From assembly GCF_900109545.1 (NCBI RefSeq), contig NZ_FOAP01000003.1, forward strand, positions 124,001 through 188,000: 64,000 nt of DNA, in the 5' to 3' direction. A model generated the notes under the pieces. That model saw only the letters and a list, made by a program, of their open reading frames with translations. It made no database searches and was not told where the DNA came from. Positions 1-10,539 of this stretch are shown here, piece by piece (within the stretch, counting starts at the first letter, position 1; each line of letters starts with the position of its first letter). A program made the position numbers and the translations under genes. This DNA comes from Stigmatella aurantiaca (GTDB lineage Bacteria > Myxococcota > Myxococcia > Myxococcales > Myxococcaceae).

Positions 1-548
1 TCCTGGGGGCTGGCTTTGACGGGGGCGCGCCGGGCGGCGGCGGCCACGCGCTCGGTGTATTGGGCCAGCGCCTCCTGGCGCCGGGCCCCGTGGCGCGCGG
101 ACGCCTCGAGCACGGAAAAGAGGGCCATCCACTCGCCCCGGCTCCAGCCCTCCGCGAAGAAGCCGCGCCAGGCATACTGGGCCTGGAGACACTCACGCTC
201 GGCGCTGCCATACGAGGTGCCCATGGAGCGGGCCCCAGCGTGTAAATGAATCCACCGCGCATCCTCCAGCGTGGCACAGGCCTCGCGGGCCCAGCGCTGG
301 AAGTCGGCCTGCAAGCCCATCAACGCCTCGAACGCGCCGGCATCCTTCTTCTTGAGCGGGCGCAGCACCTTGTCGAGCTCGCGGTTCATCGCGCGCTCGA
401 GACACGCCACCCGCTCGGCCTGCTGGGCCTTGAACTCCGCGTTGGAGGCCGCCTCCCCCTTGGGCAGCGGACACGCCTGCTGAGCCCACGCCGTGACGGC
501 CGGTGGCGGGGCGGCGAGCACGGCCAGAACCACGGCGAGCGGGAACAT
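1..548 (-). CDS. Secreted LprI-like (DUF1311) protein, partial
   Basis: The frame is open to the left edge of the window, so the C-terminus is missing and about 182 residues are visible. It starts with a Sec signal peptide: a hydrophobic stretch over residues 2-20, with likely cleavage after AWA at residue 22. The mature part has cysteines at 26, 49, 91 and 120. The segments ACLERAMNRELDKVL and FQRWAREAC resemble the lysozyme-inhibitor LprI-like family DUF1311, in which two disulfides pin a small helical domain. The family link rests on pattern reading only. If it holds, the protein acts in the periplasm or outside the cell; its substrate is unknown. Confidence 0.6.
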   Translation of the reverse strand, partial: MFPLAVVLAVLAAPPPAVTAWAQQACPLPKGEAASNAEFKAQQAERVACLERAMNRELDKVLRPLKKKDAGAFEALMGLQADFQRWAREACATLEDARWIHLHAGARSMGTSYGSAERECLQAQYAWRGFFAEGWSRGEWMALFSVLEASARHGARRQEALAQYTERVAAAARRAPVKASPQ

Positions 549-610
549 GCCCTGGGTCTACCAAAGCCCCCACCCCGGGCCGAGCCCCGCCGCCGCGCAA
601 CGCTCGCCAC

Positions 611-784
611 TCAACGCGGCGCGTGGGGCGGAAAGACGACGGGCTTGCCGGGCCCTGGCGCATCATCGGGCAAGTGGCCGATGTGTCCGGGGGTGGGCAC
701 GGGCCGGTCGCCGGCCTGGCGCTGGGGGCCGCCCTCGTCCTCGGGCAGGGCGGGCTCTTGCTTCGGTCTGTCGTGTTCGGCCAT
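611..784 (-). CDS. Small proline-rich hypothetical protein (57 aa)
   Basis: This is a short frame rich in Pro, Gly, Asp and Glu, with no hydrophobic segment, so it is probably cytosolic and disordered. A GAGGG sequence lies about eight bases before the ATG and supports the start. It sits between the LprI-like gene and the tryptophan dioxygenase gene on the same strand. I recognise no domain and assign no function. Its reality rests on the ribosome site and on the lack of any better gene here. Confidence 0.45.
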   Translation of the reverse strand: MAEHDRPKQEPALPEDEGGPQRQAGDRPVPTPGHIGHLPDDAPGPGKPVVFPPHAPR

Positions 785-878
785 GGCGGTGTCCCTCTTC
801 AGACAGCGGTCCAGGCCTCCAACCTAGGGCGCGGCGCCCGCCCGGGCAGGACGCGGGCGGGGCTCGCCCCGGGGGCAC

Positions 879-1754
879 CTAGGCAGGAGAGCGGCGCACG
901 GGGGGCGGCGCCAGCTCGGTGCGCACGTCCCACAGCTCCGGGAAGAAACGGATGTCCAAGGCCTTGCGCAGGAAGTTCACCCCGGAGGAGCCCCCCGTGC
1001 CCTGCTTGAACCCGATGATGCGCATCACTGTCATCATGTGACGGTAACGCCAGAGCTGAAACCGCTCCTCGGTGTCCACCAACTTCTCGCACATCTCGTA
1101 TGCGTCCCAGTAACGCTCGGTGTTCTCGTAGATGCGGCGGAACACCTCCATCACCTCGGGGCTCTTCTCATACGGCTCGCGCCAGTCGCGCTGCGAGCGG
1201 TCCTGCGGCACCGGGTGCCCCATGCGCGCCAGGTGACGCAAAAACTCGTCATACAGGCTGGGGGACTCCAGCAGCCGCTCCAGCTCGGCGTGCTGCGCCG
1301 GCACGTGCACGAAGGGCTTGAGCGTCTTCACGTCCTTCATCCCCAGGAGCATCTCCAGCGCGTGATACTGGAAGCTCTGGAAGCCCGAGGCGTGGCCCAG
1401 CGCGGCGCGGAACTCCAGGTACTCGTTGGGGGTGAGCGTCTCCAGCACGCTCCACTGCTCGAAGAGCATCCGTTGGATCTGCCCCACGCGCGCGAAAATC
1501 TTGAACGAGGGCTCCAGCTTGTCCGCCTGGACATACCGGATGCACGCCGTCAGCTCGTGGATGAGCAGCTTCATCCACAGCTCGCTCGTCTGATGCTGGA
1601 CGATGAACAACATCTCATCGTGATGGGGGGGTTGGGAACGGGGGACCTGCGCGGCCAATAGCCGGTCCAGCTGCAGGTACTGACCATAGGTGGTGTGGCC
1701 GGCCAGCTCCGTGACGATTCCTGGCTCCATCTCGCGCTTGTTCATGGGTGGCAT
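879..1754 (-). CDS. kynA: Tryptophan 2,3-dioxygenase
   Basis: This heme enzyme opens the indole ring of L-tryptophan to give N-formylkynurenine, the first step of the kynurenine pathway. At 291 residues it has the family's usual length. The segment HHDEMLFIVQHQTSELW (residues 44-60) holds the active-site histidine, H54, which matches His55 of the Xanthomonas enzyme. The histidine in WRYRHMMTV matches the proximal heme ligand, and GTGGSSG forms the substrate-binding loop. A second in-frame ATG three codons in (position 1745) is a possible start; neither has a strong ribosome site. No other kynurenine gene is adjacent, so it may act in tryptophan breakdown on its own transcript. Confidence 0.96.
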   Translation of the reverse strand: MPPMNKREMEPGIVTELAGHTTYGQYLQLDRLLAAQVPRSQPPHHDEMLFIVQHQTSELWMKLLIHELTACIRYVQADKLEPSFKIFARVGQIQRMLFEQWSVLETLTPNEYLEFRAALGHASGFQSFQYHALEMLLGMKDVKTLKPFVHVPAQHAELERLLESPSLYDEFLRHLARMGHPVPQDRSQRDWREPYEKSPEVMEVFRRIYENTERYWDAYEMCEKLVDTEERFQLWRYRHMMTVMRIIGFKQGTGGSSGVNFLRKALDIRFFPELWDVRTELAPPPVRRSPA

Positions 1755-1933
1755 TCATGCTTCGCCACGCCGCTGGGCGCAATGGGAGGGGTGACGCGGC
1801 CGCGCCAGGAGAGACAGGGCCGCGCTCCCCAGAGAGCTTCCTTCCGGAACACCTTCTCGGACGGCGAGAGGGTTTGTCCACGGAATGGAGCGCTCAAAGA
1901 CTGCTCATGTGTTCAGCACTGCGGAAGCCTGCT

Positions 1934-2461
1934 TTACGACGCGCCACCATTCTGGGCGGCCTCGGCGAGCGCCTTGGCGGCGGCGCGGCCACGCGGCAGC
2001 TTCACGTCCTCGACGCTGTTGGCCGGCGCGTAATCCACCCAAGCGTTCGGGCGGCGGTTGGTCTTCGTCAGCATGCGCAGCTTCTGGTAGTGCGCCGCGC
2101 AGTAGCCCTTGGTCCGGCTCGGTGAACCGCAGCCGCGGATCGCGCACTCGCGGGCGCCGTCCTCGGAAGGCTTGCGGCCCCGGCGCTTGCCGGTGGAGCC
2201 AGAGGAGCTCGACGCGCTCGACGCGGCGGGGGCCGCGGCGCGCGGCGGACGGCCCGGGGGACGCTTGCCCGTCTTGGGCGCCTGCGCGCCGAACAGCGGC
2301 GAGATGGCCTGCGCCACCGGCGCCAGCCGCTCCACCACGCTGCGCAGCGACTCCAGGTCCGACGTGCCGGCCTCCAGGCGCGAGACCACCGCGCGCAGGG
2401 GCTTGAGCTGGACTTCAATCTCGTTACGGATCATCTCACGGAAAGCTTTGTCGACAGACAT
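1934..2461 (-). CDS. AT-hook-like, zinc-binding putative DNA-binding protein
   Basis: This 175-residue protein has three parts. The N-terminal helical region (about 1-70) starts MSVDKAFREMIRNEIEV and may dimerise. A basic, Ala/Ser-rich linker carries two AT-hook-like cores, PPGRPPR and RRGRKP. The C-terminal part has a C-x4-C-x9-C-x2-H cluster (CAIRGC through CAAH) that could bind zinc. AGAGG about ten bases upstream picks this ATG over an upstream extension. AT-hooks bind the minor groove of AT-rich DNA, so a chromatin or regulatory role is likely. I do not recognise a named family. Confidence 0.75.
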   Translation of the reverse strand: MSVDKAFREMIRNEIEVQLKPLRAVVSRLEAGTSDLESLRSVVERLAPVAQAISPLFGAQAPKTGKRPPGRPPRAAAPAASSASSSSGSTGKRRGRKPSEDGARECAIRGCGSPSRTKGYCAAHYQKLRMLTKTNRRPNAWVDYAPANSVEDVKLPRGRAAAKALAEAAQNGGAS

Positions 2462-2686
2462 GCGCGGCCAACCTCTTGTACCGAAATGTGTGCTTGAGAC
2501 AGGTAAAAAAAGCGCTTCGAACCGTTCCAGGCGCTTCAATATCTGTCACGCGCGCAATTGTCGATTGTCTTTTGAGGCATTGTCACATGAGCCTCATCAT
2601 CCTGACGTGGCTCAAGGCCCCCAACGCGGCGCTTCCAGCACCGGACAAGCGCCGGAAGTTGATCCCAAAGCCCTCCCAGCGCCTCC

Positions 2687-3103
2687 TCAGGAGGACGCGA
2701 GCCCGCGGAGCAATTCCTCGCCCTCGCGAGCATTCAGGCATGTAGCAATGCGAGGAAAGAGCGCTGCCTCCTCCTCTTGCATATGCGCCACCAGCAGGTC
2801 GCCCAGGGCCGTGAGACGTGCCAGCCATTCGGGCCCTCCGGGGGTGAGCTCCTCCAGCTCCTCGGCCAGCTCCCCCAGCGTCAGATGATCCTCCAACTCC
2901 TCACGGGCCCGGTCTCGCCCCTCGAAGCGGAGGATCAGCGGCTGCAGGTGGCGCTCCTCCAGCCGCCCGTGCAGCTGGATCAACGCGGCCAGCTCCCGGG
3001 TGCGCGCCTCCAGGTCCCCCTCCCCCCCCTCTTCCGAGACGAGGGCCTCCAGGCGCTCCTCCAACTCGCGGTGCTGTTCGGACAGGATGTCGAAAGGACC
3101 CAT
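2687..3103 (-). CDS. Hemerythrin HHE domain protein
   Basis: This is a 138-residue four-helix protein. It has the spaced histidine and acid residues of the hemerythrin HHE family: HRELEERL near the start, HGRLEERHLQPLI in the middle, and HMQEEEAALFPRI near the end. Such domains hold a non-heme di-iron centre that binds oxygen, nitric oxide or reactive species. There is no signal peptide, so it is cytosolic. The start at MGPFDILSEQH puts the first conserved histidine at the usual distance from the N-terminus. The gene diverges from the acyltransferase operon. Confidence 0.85.
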   Translation of the reverse strand: MGPFDILSEQHRELEERLEALVSEEGGEGDLEARTRELAALIQLHGRLEERHLQPLILRFEGRDRAREELEDHLTLGELAEELEELTPGGPEWLARLTALGDLLVAHMQEEEAALFPRIATCLNAREGEELLRGLASS

Positions 3104-3243
3104 GGCCTCACAACCATCCGCATGCCCAGGAGCTTGGACAACCGCTTGAAACACCGGCCCTGCCCGCCTGGGAGCACTGCGTCAGGCAAAACCCCCGGAA
3201 AAAAGCAGCCTTAAGTCCACTCCCCGGCAAAGGGCATGCTTGG

Positions 3244-4038
3244 TTGTCCGCTTGTCCTCCGCCGCCAGCGGAGGGGCTGGCCATCCGGGCCCGACGTCCC
3301 CATTTTCATGGCCGCTTGGAACCTCTGTCCTCTACCACCCGTCGCGCGGTCCTCCGGCTGGCCGAGGCGGGCGCCTCCCTGTCGGCGATGTATCACCGGG
3401 CTCGATTGTTGGGCTCAGAGCACTTGCCCCGGAGCGGGCCGGTGCTGCTGGTGGGCAACCACGGGGTGTGGGGATACGAAACGCCTGCCTTCTTCCACCT
3501 GCTCCACCAGGCCACCGGCCGCTATCCGCTGGGGCTCGCCGACCGGGGCTTCTTCCGCATTCCCGTGGTCCGCACGGTGCTGCCGTGGATTGGCGGGGTG
3601 GAGGGCACCCCGGCCAATGCCCTGACGGCGCTCAACGACGGGCAGCTCGTGGTGTGCTACCCCGGGGGCGCCCGCGAGGTGTTCAAGCGCTCCCAGGGCC
3701 GCTACATGCTGCGCTGGGAGCAGGCCCTGGGCTTCGTGAAGCTGGCGGCGCGCACCGGCGTGCCCATCGTCCCGTTCGCAGGCTTCGGCGTGGATGACAC
3801 CTTCTTCTACCCGCCAGGAGAAGAACGACTGTGTCTCAGACTCTCCGCGCGGGACAAATACCGTGTGCCGTTGGTGATGGGATTGGGCCTGCTCCCGCTG
3901 CCCGTGCGTATGACATTCGCCATGGGTGAACCCCACGCGCCCCCGCCCCCGGATGCCTCCGAGCACCGGCTGAAGGCCTTCCGGGACCGGGTGGCCGCCA
4001 GCGTGCGCCGTCTGCTCTTGAGGGCCTGCCATGCTTGA
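3244..4038 (+). CDS. LPLAT/DGAT-like acyltransferase
   Basis: This is a member of the glycerophospholipid acyltransferase (PlsC) superfamily, which moves acyl groups from CoA or ACP to an acceptor lipid. The segment VGNHGVWGYE carries the catalytic histidine in a degenerate HX4D motif. YPGGAREVFK (about residue 138) is the acceptor-binding block typical of DGAT2-like and phytyl-ester-synthase-like enzymes. The start is uncertain: the frame can begin at a TTG at 3244 or at the ATG at 3388 (MYHRARLLG), which would give 216 residues. The stop overlaps the next gene by 8 bases, so the two are probably translated together. The acceptor lipid is not known. Confidence 0.85.
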   Translation: MSACPPPPAEGLAIRARRPHFHGRLEPLSSTTRRAVLRLAEAGASLSAMYHRARLLGSEHLPRSGPVLLVGNHGVWGYETPAFFHLLHQATGRYPLGLADRGFFRIPVVRTVLPWIGGVEGTPANALTALNDGQLVVCYPGGAREVFKRSQGRYMLRWEQALGFVKLAARTGVPIVPFAGFGVDDTFFYPPGEERLCLRLSARDKYRVPLVMGLGLLPLPVRMTFAMGEPHAPPPPDASEHRLKAFRDRVAASVRRLLLRACHA

Positions 4039-4914
4039 GGTGCCCTCTCACGCCCCGGCGCTCGTCCCCGCGTTGGAGGACATCCAGCGCGGCTATGGGC
4101 TGCCCATGGAGGAGCGGCGGGTGCGCGGCGAGCCCATCCGCCTGTTTACCTTTCCGCACGGCAGCCAGGACCCCTCGCGCACCGTGGTGTGTCTGCCGGG
4201 GCTGGGGGCCTCGGGCCGCTCCTTCGCGCCCCTGGCGCCCCTGGCCCTGGAGCACCGTCTGCTTTTGTGGACGCCCACGCTGCGCACGCCGCTCACCCAT
4301 ACACCCTTGCAGTGGAACCTGGAGGCGCTGGCGGACCCCAGCGCCGGGCTCCCCCCGCGCTTTGCCTTGCTGGGCTCCTCGTTCGGAAGCCTCATCTCCC
4401 TGGCCTTCGCCCTGAAACATCCGGAGCGGGTCCGCGCGCTCGTCCTGGTCTCTCCGGTGACGAGCGTTCACCGGGTGCGGCGCTGGGCGCTGAGCCTGTC
4501 CACGCTGGTGCGCATTCCCAAGCCTTTCGCCTTTGTCTTCGCCCCCACCGTGGCGCGGGTGCTCGGCGGGCGGTACCTGCCCCCCGAAGGCCGCGCGGAG
4601 ATCGTCCGCGAGGCGCGGCGCCTCTCCCCGATGGAGATGTTGCGGCGGCTCCGGGACATCCTGGACGCGGACTACCTGGGGGCCCTGGAGGGGCTGCGCG
4701 TGCCCACGCTCGTGCTCCACGGCGCGAGGGACCACCTGGTGCCCCTCTCGGATGCGTGCGACGTGGCGCGGCGGATTCCGGGCGCGCGGCTGGAGGTGCT
4801 CCGCGAGGCCAGCCACCTGCCGTACATGAGCCACTCGCACTCCTTCAACGCCCTCGTGGACGACTTTCTGCAAGACCACCCCTCCCAGGCTCCGGCCTCT
4901 GGACTCCTCACGCC

Positions 4915-4918
<4 letters not shown>
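4031..4918 (+). CDS. Alpha/beta hydrolase
   Basis: This 295-residue protein has an alpha/beta hydrolase fold. The nucleophile elbow is GSSFGS (about residues 119-124), the acid is Asp in GARDHLVP, and the catalytic His is in EASHLPYM. The oxyanion region is LPGLGASGRSF. No signal peptide is seen. It overlaps the upstream acyltransferase and shares an ATGA junction with the downstream proline dehydrogenase, so the three form one translationally coupled operon. Plant phytyl ester synthases fuse a hydrolase and an LPLAT domain in one chain; this pair looks like a split counterpart, which is inference. Confidence 0.88.
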
Positions 4919-5850
<932 letters not shown>

Positions 5851-5990
5851 CGCACGGCCCCCGCCGCGAAATCCGGAAGCCCGGGATATTCCCGCCAGCC
5901 CCGGCGAACCTCGCGGTTCCTCGGGTCTCCGGGCGGTTGTTTTCCCGGTGCGCCAGGGCCCCACCGGGACGATATAGGCTGGGACCGCCC

Positions 5991-6635
5991 ATGATTGCCG
6001 ACGTCTGGAGACAATTGCTGCGCACGGATCCCCACGCCTACCGTGCCCGGGTGTTGTTCTTCGCGCGCACGGACTGGCATGCCCTGCGCGAGCACCGGGT
6101 CAGCCTGTCGCTGGAGGAGTTCCTGCTGCACCTGGAGGCGCTCTTCCAGCCCGAGGGGCTCGGCGCCGGGGACCGGTTCGAGATGAGCCTGTGGTGGGGC
6201 GAGGAGCAGCCCCATTACACGCTGCACGTGCGGGGGCAGGACGGCATGCGCCGCCCGGAGTCCGTGGGCAACGTGGGCGCCGTGCACCGCCGCGCCGTCT
6301 CGCGCTGGGTGAGGGACACCACCCGGCGGCGGCACATGGCCCCCTGGCAGGTCCACGTGGGGGCCCCGCCGCCCTACCGTCCGCCCCAGGAGCTGCTCGA
6401 CGCGTGCCTGGCGGAGTTCCCGGACTCGCGCGTCACCTCGCTCTCCGTGCAGCGCTTCGAGGGCGTTCACGCCCCGGGGTTCAGCGTGGAGCCCGGGGCC
6501 CGCATCGAAGCCTCCCTGGAGGCGCTGGACGGGGGCACCATCCAGGTGTTCCTCGGCGAGTGGACCGAGGAGGACTCCTCGCGTCTGGAAGAGTGGGCGC
6601 AAGTGGCCCGCTCGGGCTATGCCCAGGGGGCATAA
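5991..6635 (+). CDS. Hypothetical protein (214 aa)
   Basis: This soluble protein starts MIADVWRQLLRTDPHAYRARV and shows no signal peptide, membrane segment or known motif. It has many aromatic and acidic residues. The ATG at 5991 is chosen over an upstream in-frame start because the upstream residues are low complexity. It ends 30 bases before the large Ser/Thr kinase gene on the same strand, so the two may share a transcript. I assign no function. Confidence 0.7.
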   Translation: MIADVWRQLLRTDPHAYRARVLFFARTDWHALREHRVSLSLEEFLLHLEALFQPEGLGAGDRFEMSLWWGEEQPHYTLHVRGQDGMRRPESVGNVGAVHRRAVSRWVRDTTRRRHMAPWQVHVGAPPPYRPPQELLDACLAEFPDSRVTSLSVQRFEGVHAPGFSVEPGARIEASLEALDGGTIQVFLGEWTEEDSSRLEEWAQVARSGYAQGA

Positions 6636-6665
6636 TCGCCCGGAAGCCAGGGAGAGCGGGTCCTG

Positions 6666-9600
6666 ATGCACGAAGAGCACGAGGCGGAACTGCGCATTGC
6701 CTTGACCGAGGGGCTCATCACCCGCGACGAGGCCGACGCCCTGCGCGAAGAGTCCCGTCACCGGCGGCTCAGCCCCCTGCTCGTGCTCCGGGAGCGGGGC
6801 GTGCTCTCGGAGCAATCGCTCGCGTCGCTGCGGGGCCTGGAACAGGAGCCCACGGTGACGCGCGCCCGGCCCCGGGAGCCGGAGACGCTGAGCACCCCGC
6901 TCACCCTGCAGGACCGCCACAAGGTGGACCCGCCCTTCCCCATGCCCCACTGGGAGCGCTACCAGGGGGTGCGCTTCCTGGGCCAGGGCGGCATGGGCCA
7001 GGTGTTCCTCGCGTATGATCCACGGCTGCGCCGCAACGTGGCCCTCAAGTTCGTCCGGGGCGATGACGTGGAGCTGGTCCAGCGCCTGCTGTCCGAGGCC
7101 CGGGCCCAGGCCCGCGTGGACCACGAGCGCATCTGCCAGGTGTTCGAGGTGGGCGAGGTGGAGGGGCGCCCCTTCATCGCCATGCAGTACGTGGCCGGGC
7201 AGCCGCTGGGCCAGCTCGCCCCCGAGCTCACCGTGGAGCAGAAGGTCATGGTGCTCCGGGACGCGGCCGAGGGGGTGCACGCCGCGCACCGGGCGGGCCT
7301 CATCCACCGGGACCTGAAGCCCTCCAACATCCTCGTGGAGCGCATGGAGGATGGGCGGCTCAAGCCCTTCGTGATGGACTTTGGCCTGGCGCGCGAGTGG
7401 AGCGAGACGGGCAACACCGCCACGGGCGCGGTGCTGGGCACCCCGCACTTCATGTCTCCCGAGCAGGCGCGCGGGGAGGTGGCCGGGCTGGACCGGCGCG
7501 CGGACGTGTACAGCCTGGGCGCCACGCTCTACTTCCTGCTCACCGGCCAGCATGCGATTCCAGGCACCAACGGCCTGGAGGTGCTCACCAACATCCCCCT
7601 GGTGGAGCCCAGCCCGCCGCGCGCGTTGGACCCGGACGTGCCCCGGGACTTGGAGGCCATCGTCCTCAAGTGCCTGGAGAAGGACCGCTCGGCCCGCTAC
7701 GACTCGGCCCGGGCGCTGGGGGAGGACCTGGAGCGCTTCCTGGCCGGCGAGCCCGTGCTCGCGCGCCCCACGGGGCTGGGGTACCGGCTGCGCAAGAAGG
7801 CGCTCAAGCACCGGGTGGCGGTGAGCGTGTCCGCCGTGGCGCTCCTGGCGGTGGCGCTGGCGCTGGGCTGGGCGTTCTACACCCAGCGCCAGTCCTCCCG
7901 GCGCGAGTACCTGGCGCGCCGCTTCACCGAGCAGGTGGAGCACATCGAGGCGCTGGCGCGCTACTCCGGCCTGTCCCCGCTGCACGACACGCGCGCGGAC
8001 CGCGAGGAGCTGCGTCGGCACATCGGCATGCTGGAGGCGGAGGTGGCCCGTGCCGGAGGGCTCGCCGCGGCGCCGGGCCGCTACGCCCTGGGCCGTGGGG
8101 CGCTGGCGCTCGGGGAGGAGGCCACCGCGCGCCAGCACCTGGAGGCCGCGTGGAAGAGCGGCTACCGGGAGCCGCGCGTCGCGTACGCGCTCGCCCTGGT
8201 GATGGGGCACCTGTACCAGGACGGGCTGCTGGAGGCCGAGCGGCTCAGAGACCCCGCCGTGCGCGAGGCCCGGCGGCGCGAGGTGGAGCAGCAGTACCGC
8301 GACCCGGCCCTCGGGTACCTGCGCCAGACCGAGGGCGCGGACGTGCCCTCCACGGAGTACGTGGCGGCGCTGCTCTCCTTCTATGAGGGGCGGTTCGACG
8401 ATGCCCTGGCGCGGCTGGACGCGATGGGCAACCGCCTGCCGTGGTTCTACGAGGCGCCCCTGCTGCGCGGCGACATCCTCCAGGCCCGGGCCGCCCAGCA
8501 CTGGAACCAGGGCAAGGGCGAGGAGGCCAAGAAGGATCTAGAGGAAGGCCGGGGCGCCTACGCGGCGGCGGCGGACGTCGCCCGCAGCGTGCCCGCGGTG
8601 CACCAGGCCATGGCCAAGCTCGAGTACACCGCCATGCTGATGGCGCTGTATGGCCAGGGCGATGTGCAGCCGCCCTTCCAGCAGGGCATGGCGGGCGTGG
8701 GCCGGGCGCTCCAGGCCCTGCCCGGAGACCCCAGCGCGTTGCTCCTGGAAGCGCGCCTTCACCGGCGGCTCGCGGAGGTGCAGTTCAACCGGGGCGAGAA
8801 CCCCGGCGCCGCGCTGAAGACGGCACTGGCCGCGGTGAGCGGCGTGCTCCAGCAGAAGCCCACGGAGTGGAACGCGCTGCTGGAGCGGGGGCTCATGCTG
8901 TCGCTCGCGGCGCGCTCCAGCAAACGCGAGGGGCAGGACCCTCACGAGCAGCTCCTCGGCGCCCAGCAGGCCCTGCAAGCCATTCCCCCGGCGGCCCAGG
9001 ACCTCGAATTCAACGAGGCGCTGGGCCTGCTGTCCTTCACCTGGGCCAACCACGCGGACGACACCGGCGCCCCCTCCCAGCAGCACTGGCAGCAGGCCAT
9101 CGAGTCGTTCCAGGCCTCCACGCGGCTCGCGCCACTGTCCGCGGGCGCCTGGACCAACCTCGGCATGGCCTGCTACCGGCAGATCGACCGGCTCCGGGCG
9201 GGCGCCTCGCCGGAGGTGGACGCGCTGCGCGAACAACGGCTGCGGCAGGCCTGGGAAGCGCTCCAGCGGGCCATCGAGCTCAACCCCCAGAACTGGGTGC
9301 CGTACTTCTACGCCGGCAACCTCCACAACGCGTGGGCGGAGATGCACCGCTGCGGTGAGCAGGGCTCGCGCTACCTGGACACCGCGCTGGACCTGTTCCG
9401 CAAGGGGCTCGCCATCAACGCCCAATCCCCCAACCTGCACAACGGCCTGGGATTCACCCTGATCAACCAGGCCTACCGGCGCTGGGAGCAGGGCGGCGAT
9501 GCCTTCGCCCTGCTCGACGAGGCGCAGGCTTCCTATGAAGAGGCCATCCGCTTGGCGCCGCGTCAGGTCTATGGGTACAGCAACCTGGGCGCCACCTTCC

Positions 9601-10244
9601 TGCGGCGCGCCTCGTTCCAGCGGGACAAGGGGCAGGACCCACGCACGAGCCTGTTGGCCGCCAGGGCCACCTTCGAGAAGGCCCTCGCGCTGGGGGAGGA
9701 CGCCGCGGACTCGCAGGCCAGCCTGGGCGAGAGCCTCACGTGGCTCGCGGAGGCCAGCATTCGGGAGGCCAAGGACCCGGGGGTACCCTTCCAGCGCGCC
9801 AGCAAGGCGCTCCAGGAGGCCCTGGCGCTCAACCCTCAACTTCCCCGCGCCTGGCTCTCACTGGGTGTGCTGCACGGGCTCCAGGCCCAGTGGAAGGCCC
9901 GCCAGGGCAAGGCGCCTCAGGCCTCCTTCGAGGAGTCCTCTCGCGCGTTCGAGAAGTCCCTGGCGCTGGCCGCAGACCCCTCCGAGGTGCGTCTGGCCTT
10001 CGGGACGATGCTGCGCGACTGGGCGGCCTGGGACATCCAGTCCGGCCGAGCCTCGAAGCGGCCCCTGGAGCGCGGCCTCGGCCTGGTGGAAGAAGTGCTC
10101 TCCACCTGTCCCAACTGGCCCCGCGCGCTGCTGCTGCGCGGTCAGCTGCGCCAGTTGCGGACCGGCGCGGAGCAGACCGCGAATAACGATCTCGCCCGGG
10201 CGCTGGAGAAGAACCCCAACCTCGCTCCGCGCTGGAAAGACTGA
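6666..10244 (+). CDS. Membrane Ser/Thr protein kinase with TPR tail
   Basis: This 1192-residue protein phosphorylates Ser or Thr on partner proteins. A short helical region (1-95) precedes the kinase domain (about 98-363). That domain has a P-loop GQGGMGQVF, the invariant Lys in VALKF, HRDLKPSN (about 213-220), DFGLA (about 237) and SPEQARG. A single membrane helix follows (about 381-405, AVSVSAVALLAVALALGW). The remaining 780 residues are helical repeats of TPR type, with segments such as EALQRAIELNPQNWVPYFYAGN that recur about every 34-50 residues. This is a common myxobacterial design: cytosolic kinase with a probably periplasmic repeat sensor. GGGAGAG lies just upstream of the ATG. Confidence 0.93.
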   Translation: MHEEHEAELRIALTEGLITRDEADALREESRHRRLSPLLVLRERGVLSEQSLASLRGLEQEPTVTRARPREPETLSTPLTLQDRHKVDPPFPMPHWERYQGVRFLGQGGMGQVFLAYDPRLRRNVALKFVRGDDVELVQRLLSEARAQARVDHERICQVFEVGEVEGRPFIAMQYVAGQPLGQLAPELTVEQKVMVLRDAAEGVHAAHRAGLIHRDLKPSNILVERMEDGRLKPFVMDFGLAREWSETGNTATGAVLGTPHFMSPEQARGEVAGLDRRADVYSLGATLYFLLTGQHAIPGTNGLEVLTNIPLVEPSPPRALDPDVPRDLEAIVLKCLEKDRSARYDSARALGEDLERFLAGEPVLARPTGLGYRLRKKALKHRVAVSVSAVALLAVALALGWAFYTQRQSSRREYLARRFTEQVEHIEALARYSGLSPLHDTRADREELRRHIGMLEAEVARAGGLAAAPGRYALGRGALALGEEATARQHLEAAWKSGYREPRVAYALALVMGHLYQDGLLEAERLRDPAVREARRREVEQQYRDPALGYLRQTEGADVPSTEYVAALLSFYEGRFDDALARLDAMGNRLPWFYEAPLLRGDILQARAAQHWNQGKGEEAKKDLEEGRGAYAAAADVARSVPAVHQAMAKLEYTAMLMALYGQGDVQPPFQQGMAGVGRALQALPGDPSALLLEARLHRRLAEVQFNRGENPGAALKTALAAVSGVLQQKPTEWNALLERGLMLSLAARSSKREGQDPHEQLLGAQQALQAIPPAAQDLEFNEALGLLSFTWANHADDTGAPSQQHWQQAIESFQASTRLAPLSAGAWTNLGMACYRQIDRLRAGASPEVDALREQRLRQAWEALQRAIELNPQNWVPYFYAGNLHNAWAEMHRCGEQGSRYLDTALDLFRKGLAINAQSPNLHNGLGFTLINQAYRRWEQGGDAFALLDEAQASYEEAIRLAPRQVYGYSNLGATFLRRASFQRDKGQDPRTSLLAARATFEKALALGEDAADSQASLGESLTWLAEASIREAKDPGVPFQRASKALQEALALNPQLPRAWLSLGVLHGLQAQWKARQGKAPQASFEESSRAFEKSLALAADPSEVRLAFGTMLRDWAAWDIQSGRASKRPLERGLGLVEEVLSTCPNWPRALLLRGQLRQLRTGAEQTANNDLARALEKNPNLAPRWKD

Positions 10245-10250
10245 CGCGGG

Positions 10251-10382
10251 TCAGTTCGGGTAGATGGGCACATCGCCGGTCTTGCCGCCCGGACCCGCGC
10301 TCGTCGTGGGGGTGCCACCCTTGCCGGTCGTGGTCGTCGAGGTGGGGGTGGGGGACGTCGGGGTCTCTTTCTCGTTGGCCAT
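10251..10382 (-). CDS. Thr/Pro/Gly-rich small protein (43 aa), probable sigma-54 target
   Basis: This tiny protein is mostly Thr, Pro, Ser and Gly and ends GGKTGDVPIYPN. It has no hydrophobic stretch. GGAG eight bases before the ATG selects this start over an in-frame ATG two codons earlier. Upstream lies a near-perfect sigma-54 promoter (10443-10458) and, farther up, two direct repeats (10540-10570). The next gene upstream encodes a sigma-54 activator. Function is unknown; the composition suggests an unfolded or surface-exposed peptide. Confidence 0.65.
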   Translation of the reverse strand: MANEKETPTSPTPTSTTTTGKGGTPTTSAGPGGKTGDVPIYPN

Positions 10383-10442
10383 GTGCATGTCTCCAAGTGT
10401 CTGCCGGGTGGATCCCTCATGGGCCATCCGCCCTGGCGCATC

Positions 10443-10458
10443 AGCAACGGCGATGCCA
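10443..10458 (-). promoter_or_regulatory. Sigma-54 (RpoN) promoter
   Basis: Read on the minus strand the site is TGGCATCGCCGTTGCT. It has the GG of the -24 element and the GC of the -12 element ten bases apart, as the sigma-54 consensus TGGCAC-N5-TTGCW requires. It lies about 60 bases upstream of the small-protein ATG at 10382, leaving room for a leader that contains the ribosome site. Confidence 0.65.
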
Positions 10459-10539
10459 GGCGGAAAACCCACAAGGTCAGCAGCCATTTGCAGCATGACC
10501 GTCCTATCCGGTGCTGAACAAGGGGGGGCCCCCCGCGTT

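Noticed and set aside
10523-10534. GGGGGGCCCCCC palindrome
   Set aside because: A simple homopolymer pair with no loop; no clear role.
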